Assembly (NCBI GenBank): GCA_023144115.1
Contig: JAGLGH010000045.1
Coordinates: 1 to 5,546, forward strand
Direction of reading: 5' to 3'
DNA length: 5,546 bases
From: Nanobdellota archaeon
GTDB taxonomy: Archaea > Nanobdellota > Nanobdellia > Woesearchaeales > JAGLGH01
Under the pieces are notes generated by a model. That model did no database searches, was not told where the DNA came from, and saw nothing but the letters and a program-made list of their open reading frames with translations. Shown piece after piece: positions 1 through 5,546 of the stretch; within the stretch, counting starts at the first letter, position 1; each line of letters starts with the position of its first letter. Position numbers and translations under genes: made by a program.

Positions 1-264
1 GATATAGATAATATTCCAATCAATCGAAACCCTGAACATTTTGAACAACTTGAATCAATTAAAATTCCGATACTTGCATTTATGGGAGAACACGATGATA
101 TTGAAATAAACAATTTAAAAGATGACCTTGAGTTGATAAAAAAGAAAGCAACAGGGTGTGATAATTTTCAAACCTTTATCCTCAAGGGAGCAACACATAC
201 TTATGATGCACGAGAGAAAGAACTTGCAAATAAATTATTTGACTGGATTTCAAAGAACTTTTAA
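1..264 (+). CDS. Alpha/beta hydrolase, C-terminal part (5' end outside window)
   Basis: The reading frame is open from base 1 to a TAA stop, giving the last 87 residues of a larger protein. Two landmarks of the alpha/beta-hydrolase fold are visible. A hydrophobic strand runs into GEHDD (residues 29-33), where D32 is the usual position of the catalytic acid. GATHTY (residues 63-68) follows a strand, with H66 as the catalytic histidine, and an amphipathic C-terminal helix ends in FDWISKNF. In this fold the Ser-Asp-His triad hydrolyses ester, amide or similar bonds; the nucleophile serine lies upstream, outside the window. The substrate cannot be inferred. The ATG at 82 is internal, falling between the strand and its acid, so it should not be taken as a start. 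The protein is probably cytosolic. It resembles small serine-hydrolase/DUF1749-like or dienelactone-hydrolase-like proteins, but the subfamily is uncertain. Confidence 0.85.
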   Translation, partial: DIDNIPINRNPEHFEQLESIKIPILAFMGEHDDIEINNLKDDLELIKKKATGCDNFQTFILKGATHTYDAREKELANKLFDWISKNF

Positions 265-293
265 TCCCAATTGCTATTGTTGATTGAGTAAGT

Positions 294-301
294 TTTATAA
301 A
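294..301 (+). promoter_or_regulatory. Archaeal TATA box for the methyltransferase gene
   Basis: TTTATAAA lies in the 56-base spacer, preceded by the purine-containing GTAAG, a possible BRE. Its centre is about 24 bases upstream of the ATG at 321. Archaeal transcription normally starts about 25 bases after the TATA centre, so the transcript would begin essentially at the start codon and be leaderless. The spacing is seen in the sequence; promoter activity is inferred. Confidence 0.7.
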
Positions 302-320
302 GAAGGACATAATTCTTTAT

Positions 321-1754
321 ATGGAGAGGTGGATGATTACCTCAGAGCTATTTCTGAGAGATATTAAAATGTTTGACGTTCCAGAGCCAAAAACAAAGAA
401 CAGGAATGAATCCAAATGGGATAGATGGGGTAGTTCTCAATGGACATATTTTGCTGATGAAATAAAACAAAGAATTAATTTTTTTTTGTTTCAAAGACTT
501 CGTGGAAATAATATTGAAGTGGGTGGTGGATGGTACCTCTCATATCCTGATTCTGCTGTGGTAGATTTGTCATCAGTTTGTCTGAATCATAATCCTGCAA
601 AAGAAAAATTACAATTTGATTTAGATATTATTGGTGAAGGTAAAAAATTACCATATAAAGATAATTCATTTAATTCTGCAACTTTAATCAGTGTTTGGCA
701 ATATTTACAACATCCAAAAGCAGTTTTAGGTGAATTAGAAAGAATTCTCAAACCTGGAGCAGAAATCTATCTAATCAATGGGCAGGGTGCTGGACCTAAA
801 GAATGTGTTGTAGGACGCAGTAGAACTGAAGGTTTGCAAGAGTTTTTTCAAGAATTGGGATATGATACATTAGTTGAAAATATACCTGATATTAGTGGCA
901 GTGTCAGCGAATTTCAATCAGTCTGTGTTGCTATGCCAGATGTGGATCTATTTGGTGATGCACCTTCAAGAATTCAAAATAAGGCACAAAGAAAAAAACA
1001 AGACGAAGAAATTTGTCAAGACTCTTCCATATTTATTAATGCATATGTTGATTGGGAAATGAGAAATATTGTTGCGCGACTATCAAAATTATCATCTTTT
1101 CCAGTTACAAGATATTCTCAAGAATATTTAGAAAAAATTGAAACATTTAGCCAGAAGTATCATGAACAAACTGGAGGGATCCCATTAATATTTATGGAGT
1201 ATAGTTTTGAGCCTGAATTAGCAATGCTAACAAAGGAGTATAAATCTTTTTATGGAATGATGTTTTTTATTGGTTCTACCGAAAAAGTTGATAATTATAG
1301 TGAAACTGCAGATGAAATGTTAAAAAAATATGAACTTGGATTTACAAGACATTTAAATTATTTTAAACAGCCTACAACTACATGTTTAATTGAGTATTGC
1401 GCTGAATTTAAATTAAAAAAGGAAGATTATTGGAGTGGTACAAATGGGAATGAAACTGAGTTGAGAAGATTTGCTGTGTTTATTTCATCTTTAGGGTTAA
1501 ACTCATTTACTAGAAAATTACAGGCGCAAGTTTATGATAGACTCCAACCAAATGTTCCTGATTTAGATGAACAAATTCAAAGACAAAGAGCTTTTGGGTA
1601 TAAAATGGCAACCTATGAGCACAAACAAAAAAGAAATATTGATGAATTAATTGATGTCAAAAAAAGAATCGCTGAGGATGGCGTGCCAATAGTTGAAACA
1701 AGAAAATTAGATTATGTTCCAATACTGCCTATGCTGAGACAGTTTATCAAATAA
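321..1754 (+). CDS. Class I SAM-dependent methyltransferase with unknown C-terminal domain
   Basis: This 477-residue protein is predicted cytosolic, with no signal peptide or membrane segment. Residues about 60-210 show a Methyltransf_11-like Rossmann domain: a motif I region IEVGGG (65-70), a strand with an acidic end VVDLS (80-84), the motif II-type segment LPYKDNSFNSATL (110-122) followed by VWQYLQHP, and the motif III region ILKPGAEIYLI (142-152). This predicts methyl transfer from S-adenosylmethionine; the acceptor is unknown. Motif I has GGGW instead of the common GxGxG, so cofactor binding may be altered. Residues about 215-477 match no domain I recognise and are mixed helix/strand. 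The start at 321 is chosen because the TATA box sits about 24 bases upstream. An alternative ATG at 333 follows GAGGTG by one base, too close for a normal ribosome binding site. Its own promoter and the hairpin after its end suggest a single-gene transcript. Confidence 0.82.
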   Translation: MERWMITSELFLRDIKMFDVPEPKTKNRNESKWDRWGSSQWTYFADEIKQRINFFLFQRLRGNNIEVGGGWYLSYPDSAVVDLSSVCLNHNPAKEKLQFDLDIIGEGKKLPYKDNSFNSATLISVWQYLQHPKAVLGELERILKPGAEIYLINGQGAGPKECVVGRSRTEGLQEFFQELGYDTLVENIPDISGSVSEFQSVCVAMPDVDLFGDAPSRIQNKAQRKKQDEEICQDSSIFINAYVDWEMRNIVARLSKLSSFPVTRYSQEYLEKIETFSQKYHEQTGGIPLIFMEYSFEPELAMLTKEYKSFYGMMFFIGSTEKVDNYSETADEMLKKYELGFTRHLNYFKQPTTTCLIEYCAEFKLKKEDYWSGTNGNETELRRFAVFISSLGLNSFTRKLQAQVYDRLQPNVPDLDEQIQRQRAFGYKMATYEHKQKRNIDELIDVKKRIAEDGVPIVETRKLDYVPILPMLRQFIK

Positions 1755-1777
1755 TTAAAAAAAGCAATCAACCTTCT

Positions 1778-1805
1778 ACTGCTTTCAGAGGCAGTTATTT
1801 CTATT
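1778..1805 (+). terminator. Hairpin plus T-rich tract after the methyltransferase gene
   Basis: ACTGCTT (1778-1784) pairs with AGGCAGT (1789-1795) around a TCAG loop. This is a 7-bp stem containing one G-T pair, followed at once by the T-rich TTATTTCTATT. It lies 24 bases after the TAA of the methyltransferase. Archaeal termination depends mainly on T tracts, and this one is interrupted, so the site may be a weak terminator or an RNA 3'-end stabiliser. Confidence 0.4.
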
Positions 1806-1888
1806 GACAGATTGTAAAAGCGCATCCATCATCTCGAAAGGGATTGCCCTCAAGAAGGATAATGCTACGCAAGAGTAGTTACAATTAG
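1806..1888. other. Intergenic stretch with raised G+C and folding potential, no gene called
   Basis: Bases about 1815-1880 are near 45% G+C by hand count, against about one third in the surroundings. GCGCATCC (1820-1827) can pair with the split segments GGAT (1857-1860), GC (1864-1865) and GC (1869-1870), leaving 3-base bulges. AGGG (1839-1842) and CCCT (1847-1850) can form an apical hairpin. I found no tRNA, no complete C/D boxes and no convincing protein-coding frame. It could be a small RNA, a 3' UTR extension or an unannotated relic. Confidence 0.25.
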
Positions 1889-1915
1889 AAAGATTTATAA
1901 AAGTAGCAAGATTTA
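1888..1915 (+). repeat. Direct repeat overlapping the promoter, possible RHH operator
   Basis: GAAAGATTTA (1888-1897) and GCAAGATTTA (1906-1915) match at 9 of 10 positions and are spaced 18 bases start to start. The first copy overlaps the TATA box; the second lies between the TATA box and the ATG at 1928. Ribbon-helix-helix repressors commonly bind short repeated sites in their own promoters, so autorepression is plausible. AT-rich sequence makes chance repeats fairly common, so this remains a candidate. Confidence 0.4.
1894..1901 (+). promoter_or_regulatory. Archaeal TATA box of the RHH/helical-repeat operon
   Basis: TTTATAAA is preceded by the purine-rich GAAAGA, a good BRE position. Its centre lies about 30 bases before the ATG at 1928, predicting a transcription start near 1923 and a leader of only about 3-6 bases. 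No Shine-Dalgarno sequence precedes that ATG, which fits near-leaderless initiation. Confidence 0.7.
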
Positions 1916-1927
1916 CCACATTATACG

Positions 1928-2065
1928 ATGAAGAAAAAACTTAGCATAAGTATTGAGGGAGCAACAATTGATAAACTTGATGATTATATTAGCGATGGCA
2001 CTTTCAGAAATAAAAGTCATCTCATCGAATTAGCACTAAATAAATATCTTGAAGATCTTAAATGA
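1928..2065 (+). CDS. Ribbon-helix-helix (CopG/Arc/MetJ-type) DNA-binding protein
   Basis: This short gene encodes 45 residues. The N-terminus KKKLSISIEG (2-11) forms the alternating polar/hydrophobic beta strand that RHH dimers insert into the DNA major groove. ATIDKLDDYISDG (12-24) is helix 1. FRNKSHLIELALNKYLEDL (26-44) holds the turn and helix 2, with the typical [RK]-S-x-[LI]-I pattern. Length and layout match minimal RHH regulators, which act as dimers or higher oligomers. The ATG was chosen because it begins the strand and follows a well-placed TATA box. The stop TGA overlaps the next ATG (ATGA, 2062-2065), so expression of the downstream gene is probably coupled. By analogy with other RHH proteins at operon heads, it probably represses its own promoter; the direct repeat at 1888-1915 is the obvious candidate site. 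A role as an antitoxin is less likely because the partner gene is very large. Confidence 0.85.
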   Translation: MKKKLSISIEGATIDKLDDYISDGTFRNKSHLIELALNKYLEDLK

Positions 2066-4506
2066 AACAAGCTAAAGATAAATTTGATGGTCTTGTCCAG
2101 CGTATCCAAGAAGGAGATACTGTTAATTTTGGACAGATGGAAGAAATATTTGCTCAGGCATTTCTAAGTAGATTTCTAAAAGACATATCCTCTGAATCGA
2201 ACCAAAAAAAAACAAATCAGTTCTTCCAGGAACACCTTGCAGGAAATCCTGAAAATCATTATGATGAATACGGCAAATTACCTGAATTATCGTCTGACCA
2301 ACAGATGCATTATGAATTAGAACTAACAAGATCTGTAATAAGCACATTAGGTGTTAGACCTACTACAGATGACCTGTCTAATTATATTGAGCGAGCTGTG
2401 CAGATGAATGACTGGGAATTACTGGATAATGTTCTTAGTTTAACTCAGGAAGGAACTTTAAGAGAAGGAACTCTTGAAGAGATTGCCATTCAAAAGTTAG
2501 AGAGAGGGAATATTGATTCATACAGAAACTTAAAGGAAAATTTTCCAGATATAAGGATTGATTCTCCGCTAGTTAATCCAATTTATGAAAAAATGATTTT
2601 TGAAGGGAATTTGAGAGGAGTTAAAGAAACAAAAAATGAAACAAAAATACCTATTCCTGCAAAAACATGTCAGGCAGGATATGAACAGTATTTAGATCGG
2701 ATAGATTCTTTTTCTATCAAAGAAATGCTGGAATTAAGAGACATCTCGAGTATTGCGCCTTTAATAAGCAGAAAAGTAAAATCAGATTTGAGAAACTTAT
2801 ACTCAAATTTAGAAGTGCAACAAAGAACACTTCAAACTGAAGATTTAGATAACTTAGATGAACTATTTGGCATTTATTCTGATAGTAAATTAGCTGTTGC
2901 AGTGCAAAGGTCAGCAATAGAGGCTGATCAAATCAAAGTTTTTGGTCATGTTTACAGAAATTCCACTGAAAAGATACCTCAGAAAGATGTTAGGAAAAGT
3001 TATGCAAGATGGGACAAGGCAGATAAATCTGAAATAGTTGCCCAGGTAATGGAGATTACAAAAGCAGCTCCGACAAGAGAGATATTCTCCCGAACAGCAT
3101 CAGTTCTGTTATATCGTGGAGATCTGCCAAGACTTAGAAGCCTTGCTAGTATTGATGGCAATAACCCAGGATGGGAGCAGGATGCAGTTGATGATTACTC
3201 AACATCATTAGCTGCTGAAGGAAAAATATCACATTTAGAAAAGTTATCTAAGCTTGGAATGAAGATAAGAGAGGAATATGTGCATACTGCTGCTGGTAAT
3301 TTTATAGCAAAGAGGGAGGGTTTTGATTTTGAGGCTCTGGAAGAGAGAGTTGGTGATTTCTATCAGATATTGAGAATGAAACCTTCAGCAGAAGTTACAG
3401 GAGCAAAAATTGGAAGATTAACAAGCATGTTAAATAGGAGCATAAGCAATGCAATAGGAAAATTTAAGCATCGAGATTATAATTTAGATCCTTTAACACC
3501 AATCCAGGGAGAAAATATAGGTCTTCACAATAAGTTTAAATCAAAAGTAAAAAGGTTTTTGAGGAGTTATATCTCAAAGACAAAGAAGATTAAAAAAGAG
3601 AATCCAGACGTAAATCTTCAAGAAGAAGATAGTGTTAATGAATTGTATAGCACTTGTTTGGAAATTGCACTTGCTCAAGCTCTTACAAGTGATAATAAAT
3701 ACATTGGAGTAAGGGAATTATCAAACACTTTAGGTGTTCCTGTTTCAAGAGAAAATGTCAGGACAGCAGTGTATAACCATATAAGAAGAAATTCAGGTGA
3801 TAGATCAAAAGATGATTCTATAAGAGTATTAGCAACAGTTAATAAAGCAGGTATTGAGATTGAAGTTGATACAGAGGTGCATAATCAAGTTGCACAAGAC
3901 TTGGTTAGCAGAGCTAAAAATATTGGATATACTTTAAATAATTTAAAGAAGCTAACAGGAAAAGAAGAATTTTCACAAGATGTATATGATGCAGCAAGAA
4001 CAAGGGCTGTGAGTGATTTAACTGAAGTGAATTTATCAGAATATGATTCATTGGTAGAATTCACTGGAGAAATTACATTATCTGAAAATGAGAAAAAAAA
4101 GATTGGTGATGGTATTGTCTATAAATTAAAAAAAGATCCTTCTTATAAGTATATAGATACTGCAAAAAAGATTATTGAAATGACAGAAATAGAACCTTAT
4201 GCAAAGCCAGGGGATCTATACACAATGGTCAAAAACTATTTTGAAAAAACGTATTGGAATACTGAGCCTTCAAAGATAGCAAGAGTTGTTGGTCAAAAAC
4301 TCAATCAAGACCAAGTTTTTGATAGATGTATAGAGCTAATCGATGACGGTGCTTTAGGACCAGCAAAAGCATTATATAAGGATACTGGATTTCACCCAAC
4401 TAAACAAGGTGCGAGAGATATACTTAGTGAATATAATTCAGATTCTCAAAAAGTGATGATTAAAAGATTAAATGAAGTATTTGGTTCAAAATCAGGAGTA
4501 AGATAA
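2062..4506 (+). CDS. Large alpha-helical repeat (TPR/PPR-like solenoid) protein, function unknown
   Basis: This 814-residue protein is predicted soluble, with no signal peptide, membrane segment or enzyme motif that I can see. Many segments of about 32-38 residues look like helix-turn-helix hairpins, with a small residue (G) between helices and hydrophobic positions spaced as in TPR, PPR or ankyrin-like solenoids. The clearest are about 102-136, 137-168 (LERGN), 169-200 (FEGN), 338-371 (YRGD), 372-404 (AEGK) and 405-436; looser ones span about 562-785. Between the better-defined blocks, residues 490-512 form a strongly Lys/Arg-rich segment that could contact nucleic acid or an acidic partner. 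Such solenoids usually bind proteins or RNA; no ligand can be deduced. The ATG overlaps the RHH stop codon and the next gene begins one base after this stop, so the three are translated from one mRNA. Assignment to a named repeat family is uncertain. Confidence 0.75.
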   Translation: MKQAKDKFDGLVQRIQEGDTVNFGQMEEIFAQAFLSRFLKDISSESNQKKTNQFFQEHLAGNPENHYDEYGKLPELSSDQQMHYELELTRSVISTLGVRPTTDDLSNYIERAVQMNDWELLDNVLSLTQEGTLREGTLEEIAIQKLERGNIDSYRNLKENFPDIRIDSPLVNPIYEKMIFEGNLRGVKETKNETKIPIPAKTCQAGYEQYLDRIDSFSIKEMLELRDISSIAPLISRKVKSDLRNLYSNLEVQQRTLQTEDLDNLDELFGIYSDSKLAVAVQRSAIEADQIKVFGHVYRNSTEKIPQKDVRKSYARWDKADKSEIVAQVMEITKAAPTREIFSRTASVLLYRGDLPRLRSLASIDGNNPGWEQDAVDDYSTSLAAEGKISHLEKLSKLGMKIREEYVHTAAGNFIAKREGFDFEALEERVGDFYQILRMKPSAEVTGAKIGRLTSMLNRSISNAIGKFKHRDYNLDPLTPIQGENIGLHNKFKSKVKRFLRSYISKTKKIKKENPDVNLQEEDSVNELYSTCLEIALAQALTSDNKYIGVRELSNTLGVPVSRENVRTAVYNHIRRNSGDRSKDDSIRVLATVNKAGIEIEVDTEVHNQVAQDLVSRAKNIGYTLNNLKKLTGKEEFSQDVYDAARTRAVSDLTEVNLSEYDSLVEFTGEITLSENEKKKIGDGIVYKLKKDPSYKYIDTAKKIIEMTEIEPYAKPGDLYTMVKNYFEKTYWNTEPSKIARVVGQKLNQDQVFDRCIELIDDGALGPAKALYKDTGFHPTKQGARDILSEYNSDSQKVMIKRLNEVFGSKSGVR
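4494..4498 (+). promoter_or_regulatory. Ribosome binding site AGGAG for the last gene
   Basis: AGGAG lies inside the last codons of the 814-residue gene, 9 bases before the ATG at 4508. It decides the start among four nearby in-frame ATGs (4508, 4517, 4523, 4535), since only the first has normal spacing. An internal operon gene using Shine-Dalgarno initiation while the first gene is near-leaderless is a common archaeal pattern. Confidence 0.6.
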
Positions 4507-4507
4507 A

Positions 4508-5546
4508 ATGCCAGGAATGGGAATGAATTTAGTAATGCATCAAAGGCTTGATCAGAGATTAGAGCAACAGTTGCAATTGTATCTAGATCCAGGAGATCTT
4601 ATAGATCCGTTTAGAACTGATGCTGAAGTAGTCCAGATTTCCCAATATGAAATATTAAAGTCTCTTGACAAACTAATTGATAGCGGAGAATTTTTTGATA
4701 CAGATCATTTTGGTTTAGAGATAAACAGAACAATATTCGGCAATCCTTTAGAAGCAAGGCTGGGTAATTTTGGGAGGGATCTTTCTGAACTGGTTAGATA
4801 TTACCAAAGTGATGATGCATTAGCAAAACAGATTATCACAATCCTGAGCGCACAAAAAGAAGAAGGAGATAAAAAAGACATTCCAGGGAAGGTTGCTTCT
4901 GCATGGAATGTTATTTCGCAATCAGATTATTTCAAAATAGAGCCAAAAAGAAAGAGAATTTTAACCTTTGTTGAAGGGCTTAATGAACATGATGCAGATA
5001 TTGCAAGTGGACTTGATATTGTTTCTAAAGCAGCGGAATTGAAAAATCAAAAAGCATTAGTCGATACTTCTTTTGATAGGGTACAAGCATATTCGCAAGG
5101 CGATGTTAGAATTATTCCATTTGCTCAGGCAGTACTTTCACCAGTTATAAGATCATTAGGATATAGAAAAGAACGATTAACTGCTGAAGAATCAAGTTCT
5201 GTTTATGAGAGTATAGTTGAAACACTTTACATGATTGATCGTGATTTAAGAACATCTGGTACTATTGAGAAGATATCTTATGAAGTACAAACAAATGGTG
5301 TTAGAAAACTTCTTGAAAGCAGCAGACTTCCTATACCTATCCAAGTATTTTTAGATTCTGTTCAACCAGGACAGGAAACATATCAAAAAGTATTAAACAT
5401 ATGCAGTGACAGCAGTTTTGCTCAAGGAAGAGAAGTTAAAAGAAAAATATATAAGGGGCTTGCTGCAATAGAAGACCTTGATGAAGGCAGAAGAGTTCTT
5501 GACCATATTGTTGGAGAGATATCTGATTCAAAAGGATTTGCTCGAG
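4508..5546 (+). CDS. Helix-rich hypothetical protein, N-terminal part (3' end outside window)
   Basis: The frame is open from the ATG to the window edge (346 complete codons), so this is another large protein of unknown full length. I do not recognise its family. The N-terminus is Met/Gln-rich: MPGMGMNLVM followed by HQRLDQRLEQQLQLYL (residues 11-26), a likely amphipathic helix. After that the sequence is almost wholly helical in character, with helix breakers (G, P, D/N runs) every 30-40 residues, suggesting another helical bundle or solenoid. No signal peptide, membrane span, nucleotide-binding or metal-binding motif is visible. It starts one base after the stop of the 814-residue gene and has a good AGGAG site, so it belongs to the same operon and its product probably works with that protein. 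SPVIRSLGYR (211-220) resembles RSVISTLGVR (90-99) in the preceding protein, a weak hint that the two are distant paralogues. Confidence 0.75.
   Translation, partial: MPGMGMNLVMHQRLDQRLEQQLQLYLDPGDLIDPFRTDAEVVQISQYEILKSLDKLIDSGEFFDTDHFGLEINRTIFGNPLEARLGNFGRDLSELVRYYQSDDALAKQIITILSAQKEEGDKKDIPGKVASAWNVISQSDYFKIEPKRKRILTFVEGLNEHDADIASGLDIVSKAAELKNQKALVDTSFDRVQAYSQGDVRIIPFAQAVLSPVIRSLGYRKERLTAEESSSVYESIVETLYMIDRDLRTSGTIEKISYEVQTNGVRKLLESSRLPIPIQVFLDSVQPGQETYQKVLNICSDSSFAQGREVKRKIYKGLAAIEDLDEGRRVLDHIVGEISDSKGFAR

Noticed and set aside
874..1062. 62-codon + strand frame inside the methyltransferase gene
   Set aside because: It lies wholly within the 477-residue gene in another frame and its translation has no recognisable domain. 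It is a shadow.
333..1754. Methyltransferase start at the ATG at 333, using GAGGTG (326-331) as ribosome binding site
   Set aside because: The spacing is one base, too short for normal initiation, while the ATG at 321 fits the TATA distance for a leaderless transcript.
1759..1878. Stop-free frame of 39 codons in the spacer before the RHH gene
   Set aside because: It has no ATG or GTG start, only a TTG at 1804, no ribosome binding site, and overlaps the hairpin candidate. A length of this kind is expected by chance.
1815..1883. tRNA, C/D box or H/ACA guide RNA in the spacer
   Set aside because: No cloverleaf arms or T-loop in the right geometry. The nearest C-box-like string (ATGATGG on the minus strand) lacks a proper D box, and the ACA at 1881-1883 is too far from the stem end.
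2123..2917. Two short minus-strand frames (2123-2347 and 2717-2917)
   Set aside because: Both are antisense to the 814-residue gene, with Leu/Ile/Phe-rich translations typical of reversed AT-rich coding sequence and no promoter or ribosome binding site.
1928..4506. Type II toxin-antitoxin pair (RHH antitoxin plus toxin)
   Set aside because: The RHH gene and overlap resemble an antitoxin head gene, but the RHH protein lacks the C-terminal toxin-binding extension and the next protein is 814 residues of helical repeats, not a small RelE, PIN, MazF or HEPN-type toxin.
1..5546. CRISPR array, insertion sequence or integrase attachment site
   Set aside because: No regularly spaced repeats, transposase or integrase motifs, or terminal inverted repeats were seen on either strand.

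Overview
This AT-rich window (about one third G+C by eye) looks archaeal. Two intergenic promoters each carry a TTTATAAA TATA box, placed so that transcription would begin at or within a few bases of the next start codon (leaderless or nearly so). Arginine is mostly AGA/AGG, and the genes use the standard code (TGA works as a stop). An AT-rich DPANN-type archaeon such as a Woesearchaeota or Pacearchaeota relative would fit, but no marker gene here fixes the lineage.

Layout, all on the + strand. (1) 1-264 is the C-terminal end of an alpha/beta hydrolase whose start lies outside the window. (2) 265-320 is a short spacer with a TATA box. (3) 321-1754 encodes a 477-residue protein: an N-terminal class I SAM-dependent methyltransferase domain fused to about 260 residues that I do not recognise. 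(4) 1755-1927 is a 173-base spacer with a hairpin/T-rich terminator candidate, a G+C-elevated stretch able to fold, and a second TATA box overlapped by a direct repeat. (5) 1928-2065 encodes a 45-residue ribbon-helix-helix DNA-binding protein, found by reading because it is very short. (6) 2062-4506 encodes an 814-residue all-helical repeat protein; its ATG overlaps the regulator's stop (ATGA). (7) 4508 to the window end is a second large, helix-rich protein, starting one base after the previous stop, with a good ribosome binding site and cut by the window edge.

Genes 5-7 form one tightly packed operon: a small, probably autoregulatory DNA-binding protein followed by two large cytosolic helical proteins with no recognisable enzyme motif. 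This RHH/solenoid/partner operon is the best candidate for an undescribed system. The sequence does not show its function. The methyltransferase has its own promoter and terminator candidate, so it is a neighbour and not clearly part of the operon.
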